DNA of 64,000 nt from CAVSXS01 sp963767715. Its GTDB lineage: Bacteria > Chloroflexota > Ktedonobacteria > Ktedonobacterales > Ktedonobacteraceae. Made by a program: the position numbers and the translations under genes. The notes beneath the pieces were generated by a model that did no database searches, had not been told where the DNA came from, and saw only the letters and a program-made list of their open reading frames with translations. Within the stretch, counting starts at the first letter, position 1. Each line of letters begins with the position of its first letter. The DNA lies in NCBI GenBank assembly GCA_963767715.1, contig CAVYFA010000005.1:288781-352780 (forward strand). The letters run 5' to 3'. This document shows, in pieces, positions 25,480 through 33,774 of this stretch.

Positions 25480-25902
25480 TTACAGCGCTGCTAAGCCGGC
25501 TTCTGCTACTTGCATATCGTCTGTGTAGTGACCTCCACTCACGCCAATGCCGCCGATGATGCCTGCATCGGTCTTGATAGCGTAGCCACCGCCGAAGACG
25601 ACCAGGCGGTCTGTCTTTATGATGCCGTGCAGCAGAGGCAGGTCATTCTTGATGAAGTCGAACCATTCATGCGTTGCCATGCCACCAAAGCTGATGGCGG
25701 TGTAGGCTTTGTCCTGCGCAATTTGTACGCTCAAGAGCGGCGCACCATCCATGCGGCGGAATGCCTTGAGCACGCCATCTTCATCACAAACAGCAATAAC
25801 CATCAACTTCCCCATTGCTTGGGCCTTTGCTTCGGCGGCTTGAATGATGCGTTCCGCCGCTTCGGTGGTGATGCTGGATTTTTGGAATGAGTTTCCTGCC
25901 AT
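25480..25902 (-). CDS. GlcG/HbpS-family heme-binding-like protein
   Basis: 140 residues of the DUF336 / HbpS fold: AAERIIQAAEAKAQAMG, MVIAVCDEDGVLKAFRRMDGAP, AQDKAYTAISFGGMAT and the glycine-rich VVFGGGYAIKTDAGIIGGIGVSGG. Relatives bind heme or accompany glycolate and diol catabolic genes. AAAGGA lies upstream of the ATG. It is 60 bp downstream of the ICL/PEP-mutase gene on the same strand, a likely operon. Confidence 0.87.
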   Translation of the reverse strand: MAGNSFQKSSITTEAAERIIQAAEAKAQAMGKLMVIAVCDEDGVLKAFRRMDGAPLLSVQIAQDKAYTAISFGGMATHEWFDFIKNDLPLLHGIIKTDRLVVFGGGYAIKTDAGIIGGIGVSGGHYTDDMQVAEAGLAAL

Positions 25903-25962
25903 AGAGTTATCCTTTCTTCTTCTGATTTGACTCTCCTGTCTGGAGGGTCAGGCTGGATTAGT

Positions 25963-26835
25963 TCATCGAACGCCGTAACGACGTTCCAACTCCTGAATGC
26001 CGGGAAGGCCGAGATCGGTAGTGAACTGCGCGAATGTCACAATCCGCTCGCTGAACCTGGCCGGGGTCTCGCCCGCTTTGAGCAGCTCCAGCAGTTCAAG
26101 CATGGCATGCGTGGCGGCAAAAAGCAGGCTCACGGGGAAAATCACGAGTTTGAAGCCCAGCGCGCTGATCTCGTTCAGGGGTAGGAGGGGCGTCTTGCCG
26201 CTCTCCGCCCAGTTGAAGAGCAGCGGCACGCCCCGGAATGCCTCTCCGATGGCGCGCAGCTCTTCCAGCGAGCGCGGCGCCTCGATGAAGATGACATCCG
26301 CGCCTGCCTCGCGGTAGGCCTGGCCGCGGCGCAGCGCATCCTCGAAGCCGGTGACGGCGTTTGCATCCGTGCGGGCGATGATGATGAAATCGGGGTCCTG
26401 GCGAGCGTCGACGGCGGCACGCACCTTCTGCACCATCTCGTCCAGCGGGATAACCTGCTTGCCCTCCATATGACCGCATTTCTTCGGCCAGACCTGGTCT
26501 TCGATATGCAGGCCAGCGACCCCGGCGCGCTCGTATTCGCGAATGGTGCGGCGCACGTTGATGGGGTTGCCATAGCCCGTATCGGCATCCGCGATGAGCG
26601 GCACATCTCCTGTGACCGTCGATAGGGCTGCGGCGCGGCTCACCATTTCGCTCATCGTCAGCAATCCCACATCAGGCTGACCCAGCACGCTGGCCGAGGT
26701 GCCGAAGCCGGTCATGTAGACGGCGGAGAATCCGGCCTGGACGATCAGCCGCGCGCTCAATGCATCGTAAGCCCCGGGAGCAACCAGCAATTCGGGACCT
26801 GCCAGCAATTCGCGTAAGCGGGTAGTGATGCGCAT
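25963..26835 (-). CDS. Isocitrate lyase/PEP mutase superfamily enzyme
   Basis: 290 residues from MRITTRLRELLAGPELLVAPGAYDALSARL. The frame extends upstream into a MITE but the ATG at 26835 is the conserved beginning. Active-site marks are GFGTSASVLGQPD, the metal-binding DADTGYGNP and KKCGHMEGKQVI, whose Cys is the general acid of the C-C lyases (2-methylisocitrate lyase, oxaloacetate hydrolase group) rather than PEP mutase. Later IIARTDANAV and DVIFIEAPRSLEEL are also standard. The exact 2- or 3-hydroxy acid substrate cannot be told. The MITE sits 33 bp upstream and may affect its expression. Confidence 0.88.
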   Translation of the reverse strand: MRITTRLRELLAGPELLVAPGAYDALSARLIVQAGFSAVYMTGFGTSASVLGQPDVGLLTMSEMVSRAAALSTVTGDVPLIADADTGYGNPINVRRTIREYERAGVAGLHIEDQVWPKKCGHMEGKQVIPLDEMVQKVRAAVDARQDPDFIIIARTDANAVTGFEDALRRGQAYREAGADVIFIEAPRSLEELRAIGEAFRGVPLLFNWAESGKTPLLPLNEISALGFKLVIFPVSLLFAATHAMLELLELLKAGETPARFSERIVTFAQFTTDLGLPGIQELERRYGVR

Positions 26836-26868
26836 AGTCGAGTCCTTTCCCCGAAAGAACGAGCAGGA

Positions 26869-27036
26869 CAGACGTTTGGAGATAACACTTGTCATCCCTT
26901 CGCTTCGCTCTAGGGCAAGCTCTGAGCGCAGCGAAGGATCTGGCACACCACACATAAAGATCCTTCGCTGCGCTCAGGATGACAGGAAGGACTTCTCTCA
27001 AGTCTGCCAACGGGAAGTCTTATCTCCAAACGTCTG
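26869..27036. mobile_element. 168-bp MITE-like element, copy 2
   Basis: Ends are 22-bp inverted repeats beginning CAGACGTTTGGAGATAA, with a single mismatch. Flanking 9-bp direct repeats CGAGCAGGA are at 26860-26868 and 27037-27045, a perfect target-site duplication. The interior has the CCTTCGCTGCGCTCAGGATG palindrome also present in the copy at 10746-10913. It has no gene and must have been moved by a transposase elsewhere in the genome. Confidence 0.88.
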
Positions 27037-27128
27037 CGAGCAGGAGTGTTACGTTGCTGGTAGTGTATGATAATCTGAGGTATTCTGGCAAGGGCAGATA
27101 AGGGCAAAAGGGTCGTGATTGAAGCGGG

Positions 27129-28208
27129 CTACAACAAGTGAACATTCTCCGGCACCACTACGCGCAGCCGCTCTTCCGCCATGTGGGTATAGATGGGGGT
27201 CTGGCCTCGCACCTCTCCGTCCAGTGTCACATCGCGCGGGTCGGCGTTTGTTGAGATGAAAGTTCCTCTGGCCTGAAAATGGTGGATGCCTGGAATTACC
27301 GACAGGTCTGCCGGATGCCGCTGGTCGCCGTTCGAGGCGCGATCTTGCCTGCGCGAATTGAAGAAGCGCGCCAGTGCTGCGTTGAGCCTGGCAAGCTCGA
27401 TCTCCTCGATCACGACGATATCCAGCAAACGATCGCTGATACTGGCGTCGGGCACAGCTATCTTCCACTGGCCGCCGAAAATAGGAGCGTTGATAATGGC
27501 GATTTGCAGCACGCTGTAGGAGAGTGAGTGCAGTTCCGTAGAATTGTTCCCATCTTTTCCCGCCGGGGATGGTAAGGCCAACCCCTCGAGGTGCAGGGTG
27601 ACATCGAGGGAATTGTGGTACTTTAGAGTCTCCAAAGCCGCGATTGGATACGTCAATCGCCCGTATCGCATACGCGTAGCTACGTTGGTGGCAACCCGCG
27701 CAAACTGCACATTCAGCCCGGTTGTCAGCGCGTGCGCAAAGTAGCTGTGCCTGCCCGTAGAAACGCGGTCAAGCACCGGAGCAAGCGATCCCTTGCTGGC
27801 GTGATGGGGAGCCTGCTCGGCAGGTTTGGCCACGCCAATGTCCACCTCCTTTATGCTGCCTTCGCTGATGATCCTGACCGCAAGGTCAAGTTTCAGGGGA
27901 ATGCTCAGCGAGCGGGCAATATCGTTGGAGGTGCCAAGCGGCAATATCCCCAGAGGCAGACCGCTTTCCGCTATGTGTGTGATCACCCCGCCTATCAATC
28001 CATCTCCGCCGGCCGCGATAACCAGGTCGATGCTGTGCTTCCTCCATTGTCTGCCCTGCGGGGGCAGATCATCAAGTTCAGCGATCGCATGCTGCTCCAC
28101 TATCTCGATACCGGCGGTGTGCATGTGCTCCAGCGCATCCGCGAGTTGCGCTGATCTCCCCGAGTGGGGGCTGTGGATCAATATAGCCCTGCGCCTTGAA
28201 TCAGACAT
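27129..28208 (-). CDS. Diacylglycerol/lipid kinase-like protein (YegS/DgkB family)
   Basis: 359 residues. The N-terminal kinase domain has LIHSPHSGRSAQLADALE, the catalytic glycine loop VIAAGGDGLIGGVITHIAESGLPLGILPLGTSNDIARSL and the C-terminal beta-sandwich with VPDASISDRLLDIVVIEEI and the final TLDGEVRGQTPIYTHMAEERLRVVVPE. These match ATP-dependent diacylglycerol or sphingoid-type lipid kinases. A second, broken family member is at 37411-38999. It could act in phospholipid recycling; the lipid is not determined. Confidence 0.87.
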   Translation of the reverse strand: MSDSRRRAILIHSPHSGRSAQLADALEHMHTAGIEIVEQHAIAELDDLPPQGRQWRKHSIDLVIAAGGDGLIGGVITHIAESGLPLGILPLGTSNDIARSLSIPLKLDLAVRIISEGSIKEVDIGVAKPAEQAPHHASKGSLAPVLDRVSTGRHSYFAHALTTGLNVQFARVATNVATRMRYGRLTYPIAALETLKYHNSLDVTLHLEGLALPSPAGKDGNNSTELHSLSYSVLQIAIINAPIFGGQWKIAVPDASISDRLLDIVVIEEIELARLNAALARFFNSRRQDRASNGDQRHPADLSVIPGIHHFQARGTFISTNADPRDVTLDGEVRGQTPIYTHMAEERLRVVVPENVHLL

Positions 28209-28273
28209 ATCTACTATCCTTCAGATCAATGTAAAGAGGTGCATCATCGATAAGAAAATAAGCTCTTATCGTG

Positions 28274-29233
28274 TTACATGGCCATCAAAGCGAAGGTGGT
28301 GCCCACACTATTCTGCATGAATGCCTCCGGCAGCGCACGCGCGATGCCATGGGTGGCACGCCAGCCGGTGCAGTGCGCCGGGACGATCACCGCGGGGCCG
28401 ATACGCTGCAACTCGGCGATGGTCTGCGGTATGATCGGCTCGAATGCTGCCCCGCTCAGGTGGAAGCCACCCAGTACGGCATAAATCAGCTCCACACCGG
28501 TCTAAGCGCGTGCCTGGCGCAGGATATTGATGACTCCGGCATGACCACAGCCGGTCAGCACTACCAGGCCCTTGCCGCGTACGTGGACCACGATGGCCTG
28601 GTCATCGTAGACCCACGGGTCGGGCTGCCACGCGCCATCGATTTCCGCCTGCTGGTTCTGCATGCCATGCTCGAAATCCGTTGTGCGCTCGACCTGCCCA
28701 GTCACCAGCACTGAACCGTTCACCAGGAAGGACGGACCGCGCTCCACCAGCAGTTCGATGCCCTCGCGGGACAGGTCGTGGAGCGACGGCGGCGGTAAAT
28801 CCAGCGTCTGAGTGTCACTCAGCACGAGCCGCCGTTTGAGGAAAGCGTCGGGATGCAGCAGGATCGGCAAACGCCGCTTGCCCAGCCGGTCGAGAAAGCC
28901 GTTCAGCCCCTGTGTATGGTCGGTGTGACCATGGCTGAGAACAATCGCCTGGATCGTGCTGAGATCGATACCGAGCACGTCAATGTTGTGCAGCGCGCCG
29001 TCGGGCGAGACACCCGTATCGAACAGGATAGTTTCGCGCCTGCCCTGATTGACGACCGTCAGCAGGAAAGAGGCTCCATGTTCGGCGCGCAACTGATGCA
29101 GCTCGAACAAATTTTGAGGAAGCGGATAACGGCGAGCCAGCGGCGTTGCCGGCAGCAAAATATCAAGGCTATTGTCCATGATGGTCGTGATCTCAACGCC
29201 ATCGACGGCAGGCAGGGTCAGCAAAGGGGCCAT
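28274..29233 (-). pseudogene. MBL-fold metallo-hydrolase interrupted by an in-frame amber codon
   Basis: Translation from MAPLLTLPAVDG (AAGGAG upstream) gives a metallo-beta-lactamase fold related to the RFA-phosphate synthase-like group: HGHTDHTQGLNGFL zinc motif, LVTGQVERTTDFEHG, and VVLTGCGHAGVINILRQARA. A TAG at 28502-28504 then interrupts the frame, and the same frame resumes with TGVELIYAVLGGFHLSG and VIVPAHCTGWRATHG, the expected C-terminal zinc ligands. One base change (probably CTG or TTG to TAG) explains it. Without readthrough the product lacks the last 75 residues, including a metal-binding His. Confidence 0.82.
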
Positions 29234-29251
29234 ACGATGCACTCCTTTCAC

Positions 29252-29552
29252 GTAGCCGTTCAGAGTATCATTGTATCACGCCCCGGTACTGTAGCTGTGC
29301 TATACTGTGGGGGCATCCTGGCATGAAGAGGTGCAGGGATCGAACGCGCTGGCCCTGGCCTTGCAGGAATCCTTCCCGATCCAGCTCGATGGTGCCATGC
29401 ATTATCGCGCTGCCCTGCACCCGCTCTACACAGCAGCGGCGCCGGTCATGTAACACGCGCAGCTGGGTTGCTTGGCATCAGCCGAACCACCCTCTGACGC
29501 AAAATGGCGAAGTATGGGTTGAAATGAGATGTAGTGGCGTTTTTATCCTCTG
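29252..29552. other. Intergenic region with a possible gene fragment
   Basis: 301 bp. A TATACT box near 29300 is followed by a short plus-strand frame (about 29307-29453) that would encode a 45-residue peptide with QGSNALALALQESFPIQLDG. It has no ribosome-binding site and I recognise no family; it may be the tail of a lost gene. The rest is featureless. Confidence 0.3.
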
Positions 29553-30137
29553 CTAGGCGCTCGCGGAACCGCCAACCTGCTGTTGCTTTTCGACGAATTC
29601 ACCCTCGATGAAGATCTGGACCTCTTCGCTGACAATCCACTTGCCATCGAGCATCATGTTGAACGTCAGGCCGAAGTCCTTGCGGTTGATCTCGGTCTCG
29701 GCGCTGTAGCCGATGCGGTGGCCCATCATGGGGTCATTGAATTCCCCGTACTTCACCACGGCAAGCGTCACTGGCCGCGTGTTGCCCTTGATAGTCAGGT
29801 CTCCGGTCACATTGTAGCGATCCTGTCCGGCCGCTTTGACCTCGGTGCTTTTGAAGTGGATCGTCGGGTACTTGTCGACTTCCAGAAAATTCGAGGCGCG
29901 AAGGTCGTTGTCGCGCTGAGGGTTGTGGGTGCGGATACTGGCCGTCTGGATAGTGACCTCCACTGTGGATGCTTCGGGATGTTCGGGGTCGATAAAGCCG
30001 GTCGCATCGAGATCGAGAAAGTTGCCGCGCACCGTCATCATGCCGAGGTGCTTGGCGGCAAATTCGACTTGCGTGTGATATGGGTCAAACTGCCAGACGC
30101 TGTCGGTTCCAGCTTGCTGCTCATTCTGCGTTGTCAT
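29553..30137 (-). CDS. YceI-family lipid-binding-like protein
   Basis: 194 residues: VWQFDPYHTQVEFAAKHLGMMTVRG, TVEVTIQTASIRTHNPQRDNDLRASNFLEVDKYPTIHF, then VTGDLTIKGNTRPVTL and AETEINRKDFGLTFN are all YceI lipocalin-like motifs. The family binds polyisoprenoids or amphiphiles. There is no signal peptide, so it is a cytoplasmic version. GGAGG lies upstream of the ATG at 30137. Stand-alone gene. Confidence 0.93.
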   Translation of the reverse strand: MTTQNEQQAGTDSVWQFDPYHTQVEFAAKHLGMMTVRGNFLDLDATGFIDPEHPEASTVEVTIQTASIRTHNPQRDNDLRASNFLEVDKYPTIHFKSTEVKAAGQDRYNVTGDLTIKGNTRPVTLAVVKYGEFNDPMMGHRIGYSAETEINRKDFGLTFNMMLDGKWIVSEEVQIFIEGEFVEKQQQVGGSASA

Positions 30138-30317
30138 GTGATTACCTCCGTTTGAAATACTTCTTTACTTGTTGTACTAACTCCTGGGCTTACGAATTGT
30201 ACGTAAGTTCCATAACTAGCAGTACTAACTTTCCATAAGGAAGTATAGTTGAGAAAGTTTCTTCTGTCAAGGATTTTGCTTGAGAAAGATAGGCCGCTGC
30301 GCCGTCTCGAAACGACT

Positions 30318-31679
30318 TTATTGAGGTGTTCCGGTTCTGCCCGGCCCGGTGGATCCCTGACTGTGCGGTTCGTGATGGTATGGTGGTTCCCTGGCGGGCT
30401 GCCCAGGCTGGCGCAACCACAGCGAGACATGCGTGGGTTGCATCGTCTCCTGTACAACGGCAACCAACCGCGTGCGTAGTTGCTCAAGGTCCACCTCATT
30501 CTTGAGCGTAGCGCTGAAGGCGGCCAGAGTCTTCTCCGAGTTATATTTGCGGCGATAGAAGCGCCGGTCAATGATATGTTGGAGGCGCCTGCGCACTGGC
30601 TGGAAGAGCGCGGCAATTGCCAGCGTCGAGATCACCAGCGCCACCGGCTGATTGGTTGCCGCGCCGCCGGTGATAGTCCCGGCCAGCGCCTCCAGCCCAA
30701 TAATCAAGCCAGCGTAGAGTGCGCCCAGCAGCACGGTCAGCGAGCCATAGACCAGCGCCTTATTGATGAGGGTGTCAACGTCCCAGAGCCGCGCGCGCAA
30801 GACGGCAATGGCAATAAAAATGGCAATCAGCAGGAGGGCCACCTGGAAAACGGGGTTCAGACTCCCCAACACCGGGTCGTTCTGGAGTGATGGCGGCAAG
30901 ACCAGGGCGGTGATCGGGATGGTCACCACGAGGATCAACACAGCAAGGGCCAGGCCAAAAACCACCCATTTGGTCTGCTGGCGTTCCCTGGGTGTTGAGA
31001 TGCGCCGGTAGCGATAGACCTGCACTACCGCGGCGCTCAGCAAGAAAAAGGGCACCAGGAAAGTCGCCGGTCCTCCAGCATTAGAGGGCAGCGCCGGAAA
31101 GAAGACCACCGCCAGCCAGTAGGCTACTACCAGCAGCGCACCCCAGCGCATCCAGCGCGGCGCAAAGCGACCGGAGGGAAAGAGATAAAAGAACAGGACC
31201 AGGGACGCCTCTCCTGTCGCAAACAGCGTGAGGGTAACGACCCGCAAGACTGCATTGGCTGCCAGGATCGGCACAATGGTCCCGCTGTTGAAATCATAGA
31301 ACGGGTTCGCGTTGCCAAAGGTCACGAGCGCGAACGCGCAAAAAAGCGCCATGCGATCATCGGAGCGGCGCAAGAAGAGCAGCAGCCCCAGCCCTAAATA
31401 CACCAGTTGAAATGGGGCGTTCTCTATGATTAGCAGGATGCCAAAAAGTGTAGGAGAGAGACCCAGCCGGTGCAGCTCTTGCATCTGTGGCGCAGTGAAG
31501 GTAAAGTACGACCCATAGGTGTCGGGCAACGCGATGAGATTCAAGATCACAAGGGTCACGGTAACTGCTATCCAGCCGGCCCGTGCCAGCACCAACCAGC
31601 GCCCATGCAGGCGCGTCTCAGGAACAGTGGAATGAAGATCTCCCACCGAGAATGCGGGTTCGGTAGATAGCTGGGACAT
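30318..31679 (-). CDS. Multi-pass membrane protein resembling the sensor part of a histidine kinase
   Basis: About 453 residues from MSQLSTEPAF; AAGGAG lies just upstream of this ATG at 31679, better than the ATG at 31706. Eight or so membrane helices are followed by a short cytoplasmic stretch, RRRLQHIIDRRFYRRKYNSEKTLAAFSATLKNEVDLEQLRTRLVAVVQETMQPTHVSLWL, typical of the juxtamembrane and GAF-start region of Chloroflexota sensor kinases. The protein then ends in a Pro/His-rich tail with no kinase domain. It is either a truncated sensor or a receptor-type protein that acts through a partner. Confidence 0.72.
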   Translation of the reverse strand: MSQLSTEPAFSVGDLHSTVPETRLHGRWLVLARAGWIAVTVTLVILNLIALPDTYGSYFTFTAPQMQELHRLGLSPTLFGILLIIENAPFQLVYLGLGLLLFLRRSDDRMALFCAFALVTFGNANPFYDFNSGTIVPILAANAVLRVVTLTLFATGEASLVLFFYLFPSGRFAPRWMRWGALLVVAYWLAVVFFPALPSNAGGPATFLVPFFLLSAAVVQVYRYRRISTPRERQQTKWVVFGLALAVLILVVTIPITALVLPPSLQNDPVLGSLNPVFQVALLLIAIFIAIAVLRARLWDVDTLINKALVYGSLTVLLGALYAGLIIGLEALAGTITGGAATNQPVALVISTLAIAALFQPVRRRLQHIIDRRFYRRKYNSEKTLAAFSATLKNEVDLEQLRTRLVAVVQETMQPTHVSLWLRQPGQPAREPPYHHEPHSQGSTGPGRTGTPQ

Positions 31680-31809
31680 CAACGGGCTTCTCCTTCGCAG
31701 TTCCATGCATTTCTTCTCCCTTTAGGATACCATACACCCGTTACGTAAAGCGTTACGAATAACAACTTTGATGTTACTATGGACAAGAAAGGTTCATCCC
31801 TTGAGAATC

Positions 31810-32095
31810 ATGATCTTCCTCCACGGCACCACGATCATGCATCGAAACGTTGCTGGTCGATCTCGCGAAGAGCGGGTTCGGCAATCAATAACAATATAAG
31901 GATGTTGCTGAGAGGGTCATGCCTGATATAATCATAGAGGATGATTGTGAAAGCATCGGTGGGCTGACGGAAATGGTGTACCCGCATATTCAGCCGGAGC
32001 TACAGCAAGGCATAGTGTCTATCGTTGTCAAGGAGTTTGAGGGCATCGATAATCTACCAGATGCCATTACAGACCTGCGAGGGAATACTCGGTGA
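31810..32095 (+). pseudogene. Remnant of a small gene with its middle deleted (unrecognised, HAD-like start)
   Basis: A 28-residue beginning, MIFLHGTTIMHRNVAGRSREERVRQ, ends at a TAA. In another frame, DIIIEDDCESIGGLTEMVYPHIQPE and SIVVKEFEGIDNLPDAITDL run to the TGA at 32093-32095. They read like the first and last parts of one short nucleotide-phosphatase or HAD-like protein whose centre is gone. The last part overlaps the GTG of the cupin gene, suggesting the two were once coupled. The family is from memory and uncertain. Confidence 0.4.
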
Positions 32096-32472
32096 GCATC
32101 ATCCATCATAGCAGCGATACAGAAAATGGCGAACTGCGCTGGCAAGGCGTCCCGCTGCGCGCCTATGGCCCCGAAAACAGCGGCGCTGACCGCGCTACGC
32201 GCCAGGTACTCATCGGGTCAGACGAGCATTCGCCGCACTTCCACGTACGCTATTTCGCCGTCCAGCCCGGGGGCCACACCTCGCTCGACCAGCACGCGCA
32301 CGATCACGGCGTATACGTGCTGCATGGGCACGCGCTGCTTCAACACGGTGAAGTGCGGCACGAATTGCGCCCGGGCGATGTCGTCTATATCCCCGGCAAC
32401 GAAGTGCATCAATTCTTTACGCTCGGCGACGAGCCGTTCGGCTTCCTGTGTGTTGTGCCTGCTAACCGCTGA
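32092..32472 (+). CDS. Cupin-domain protein
   Basis: 126 residues with both cupin motifs: HFHVRYFAVQPGGHTSLDQHAHDHGVYVLHG (metal-binding His cluster) and LRPGDVVYIPGNEVHQFFTLGDEPFGFLCVV. A single-domain Cupin_2 protein that probably binds a divalent metal. The start is GTG at 32092, overlapping the stop of the preceding remnant. Role unknown. Confidence 0.85.
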   Translation: MSIIHHSSDTENGELRWQGVPLRAYGPENSGADRATRQVLIGSDEHSPHFHVRYFAVQPGGHTSLDQHAHDHGVYVLHGHALLQHGEVRHELRPGDVVYIPGNEVHQFFTLGDEPFGFLCVVPANR

Positions 32473-32490
32473 AGCGCTTATACAGATGAG

Positions 32491-32550
32491 CGTAGGGACG
32501 CAATTCATCGCGTCCTGTCCATTGAGCATGTGGCCACGAGGACGCGATGA
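32491..32550. repeat. Dispersed palindromic repeat, partial copy
   Basis: CGTAGGGACGCAATTCATCG at the left and AGGACGCGATGATGG at the right; the right arm is degraded. Same family as 12064-12142 and 36582-36658. Confidence 0.6.
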
Positions 32551-32589
32551 TGGAATTTAACAAATGAATCGGGTATCTCCGATGCGGTC

Positions 32590-32671
32590 GATTGATCGGC
32601 GACGATAAGCGTGAACGGCGGCCAACCGAGGCCGATAAATCGGCGGTGTGCACGATAAATCGGCACCTACA
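32590..32671. repeat. Dispersed palindromic repeat (CGATAAATCG type), copy 2
   Basis: GATTGATCGGCGACGATAAG, GCCGATAAATCGGCGG and CACGATAAATCGGCACCTAC in the same order and spacing as 5279-5358. It ends about 25 bp before the -35 box of the zinc dehydrogenase gene. Confidence 0.7.
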
Positions 32672-32694
32672 GGGTGGGTATTCCCGATGTATTA

Positions 32695-32723
32695 TTGAAG
32701 GTTCATCATCGCTTCCCTATAAT
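32695..32723 (+). promoter_or_regulatory. Promoter of the zinc dehydrogenase gene, probably giving a leaderless mRNA
   Basis: TTGAAG (32695-32700), a 17-bp spacer, and TATAAT (32718-32723). The conserved start codon ATG is at 32731, seven bases after the -10, exactly where transcription should begin. No Shine-Dalgarno fits between them. Confidence 0.7.
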
Positions 32724-32730
32724 AGAGCAT

Positions 32731-33774
32731 ATGAAGGCAGTTGAATACCACAGCAACAGTGATGTGCGCGTCGTTGAATTGCCGGTTCCTCCTATCGGGC
32801 CTGGCGAACTGCTCGTGCAGATGCGGGCCTGTGGCCTGTGCGCCAGTGACGTGATGGAGTGGTATATGCAGCCACGCGCGCCGCTCTATCCTGGCCACGA
32901 ACCTATCGGCATCGTCGCCGCGGTAGGAGAGGGTGTCACGCAGTTCGCTCTTGGCCAGTATGTCTTCGTGCATCACCACGTCCCCTGCATGGTCTGCCAC
33001 TACTGCCGGCGCGGCTCGTTCTCGCAGTGTGACACCTTTCGAGCCACACGCCTCTTTCCTGGCGGGCTGGCCGAGTACATCCGCGTCCCTGCCCTCAATG
33101 TGCAGATGGACGTGCTGGCGCTGCCGGATGGTCTTTCGGCTGAGGCCGCCACGCTTATCGAGCCGCTGGCCTGCTGCGTGCGTGGTATTGACCGGGCCGA
33201 TATCCAGCCGGGCGATAGAGTGCTGGTGCTGGGCGCGGGAAGCAACGGCCTGATGCTGGCACAGCTTGCCAGGCAGCGAGGCGCGCTGAAGGTGATGATC
33301 GTCGATCCAATCGCCTATCGCCGGCAGCGTGCCGTCGAGATGGGCATAGACCACGTACTCGATTCGGGGGCCGGTCGCGCGCTCATCGACCAGGTCTATG
33401 CCGTCAACGATGGGCACAAGCCGGATATCGTGCTGGTCACGCCCTCCAACATCAGCGCAATGCAGCGAGGGCTGGAGGTGGTCGGGCAAGGGGGCACAGT
33501 GCTGTTGTTCGCGCCGTCCTCACCACAGGAAGTGCTGCAGATCACACCAAATACGCTCTTTTTTCAGGAGATCAACCTGCGAGCCAGCTACTCCGCCGGG
33601 CCGCACGAGACACGCCGCGCGCTTGAATTGCTGCGCACCGGGCGCATTCGAGCAGCAGATCTGATTACACATCGTTTTCCCTTAAGGGATGCGGCGCGGG
33701 CGTTTCAACTGGTGGCACAGCCAGGGGATGCGCTGAAAGTGGTGATCGTCGCGGGGTATGGAGTTTTCACCTGA
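32731..33774 (+). CDS. Zinc-dependent alcohol/polyol dehydrogenase (MDR family)
   Basis: 347 residues from MKAVEYHSNSDVRVVELPVP; the frame is open 57 bases further but the promoter overlaps that part. Catalytic-zinc Cys in RACGLCASDVMEW with GHEPIG, and the four structural-zinc cysteines in HVPCMVCHYCRRGSFSQC. The NAD fold is VLVLGAGSNGLMLAQLARQRG. It resembles the sorbitol/threonine dehydrogenase group and oxidises a secondary alcohol with NAD(P). The gene ends with an 8-bp overlap with the convergent metallopeptidase gene. Confidence 0.9.
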   Translation: MKAVEYHSNSDVRVVELPVPPIGPGELLVQMRACGLCASDVMEWYMQPRAPLYPGHEPIGIVAAVGEGVTQFALGQYVFVHHHVPCMVCHYCRRGSFSQCDTFRATRLFPGGLAEYIRVPALNVQMDVLALPDGLSAEAATLIEPLACCVRGIDRADIQPGDRVLVLGAGSNGLMLAQLARQRGALKVMIVDPIAYRRQRAVEMGIDHVLDSGAGRALIDQVYAVNDGHKPDIVLVTPSNISAMQRGLEVVGQGGTVLLFAPSSPQEVLQITPNTLFFQEINLRASYSAGPHETRRALELLRTGRIRAADLITHRFPLRDAARAFQLVAQPGDALKVVIVAGYGVFT

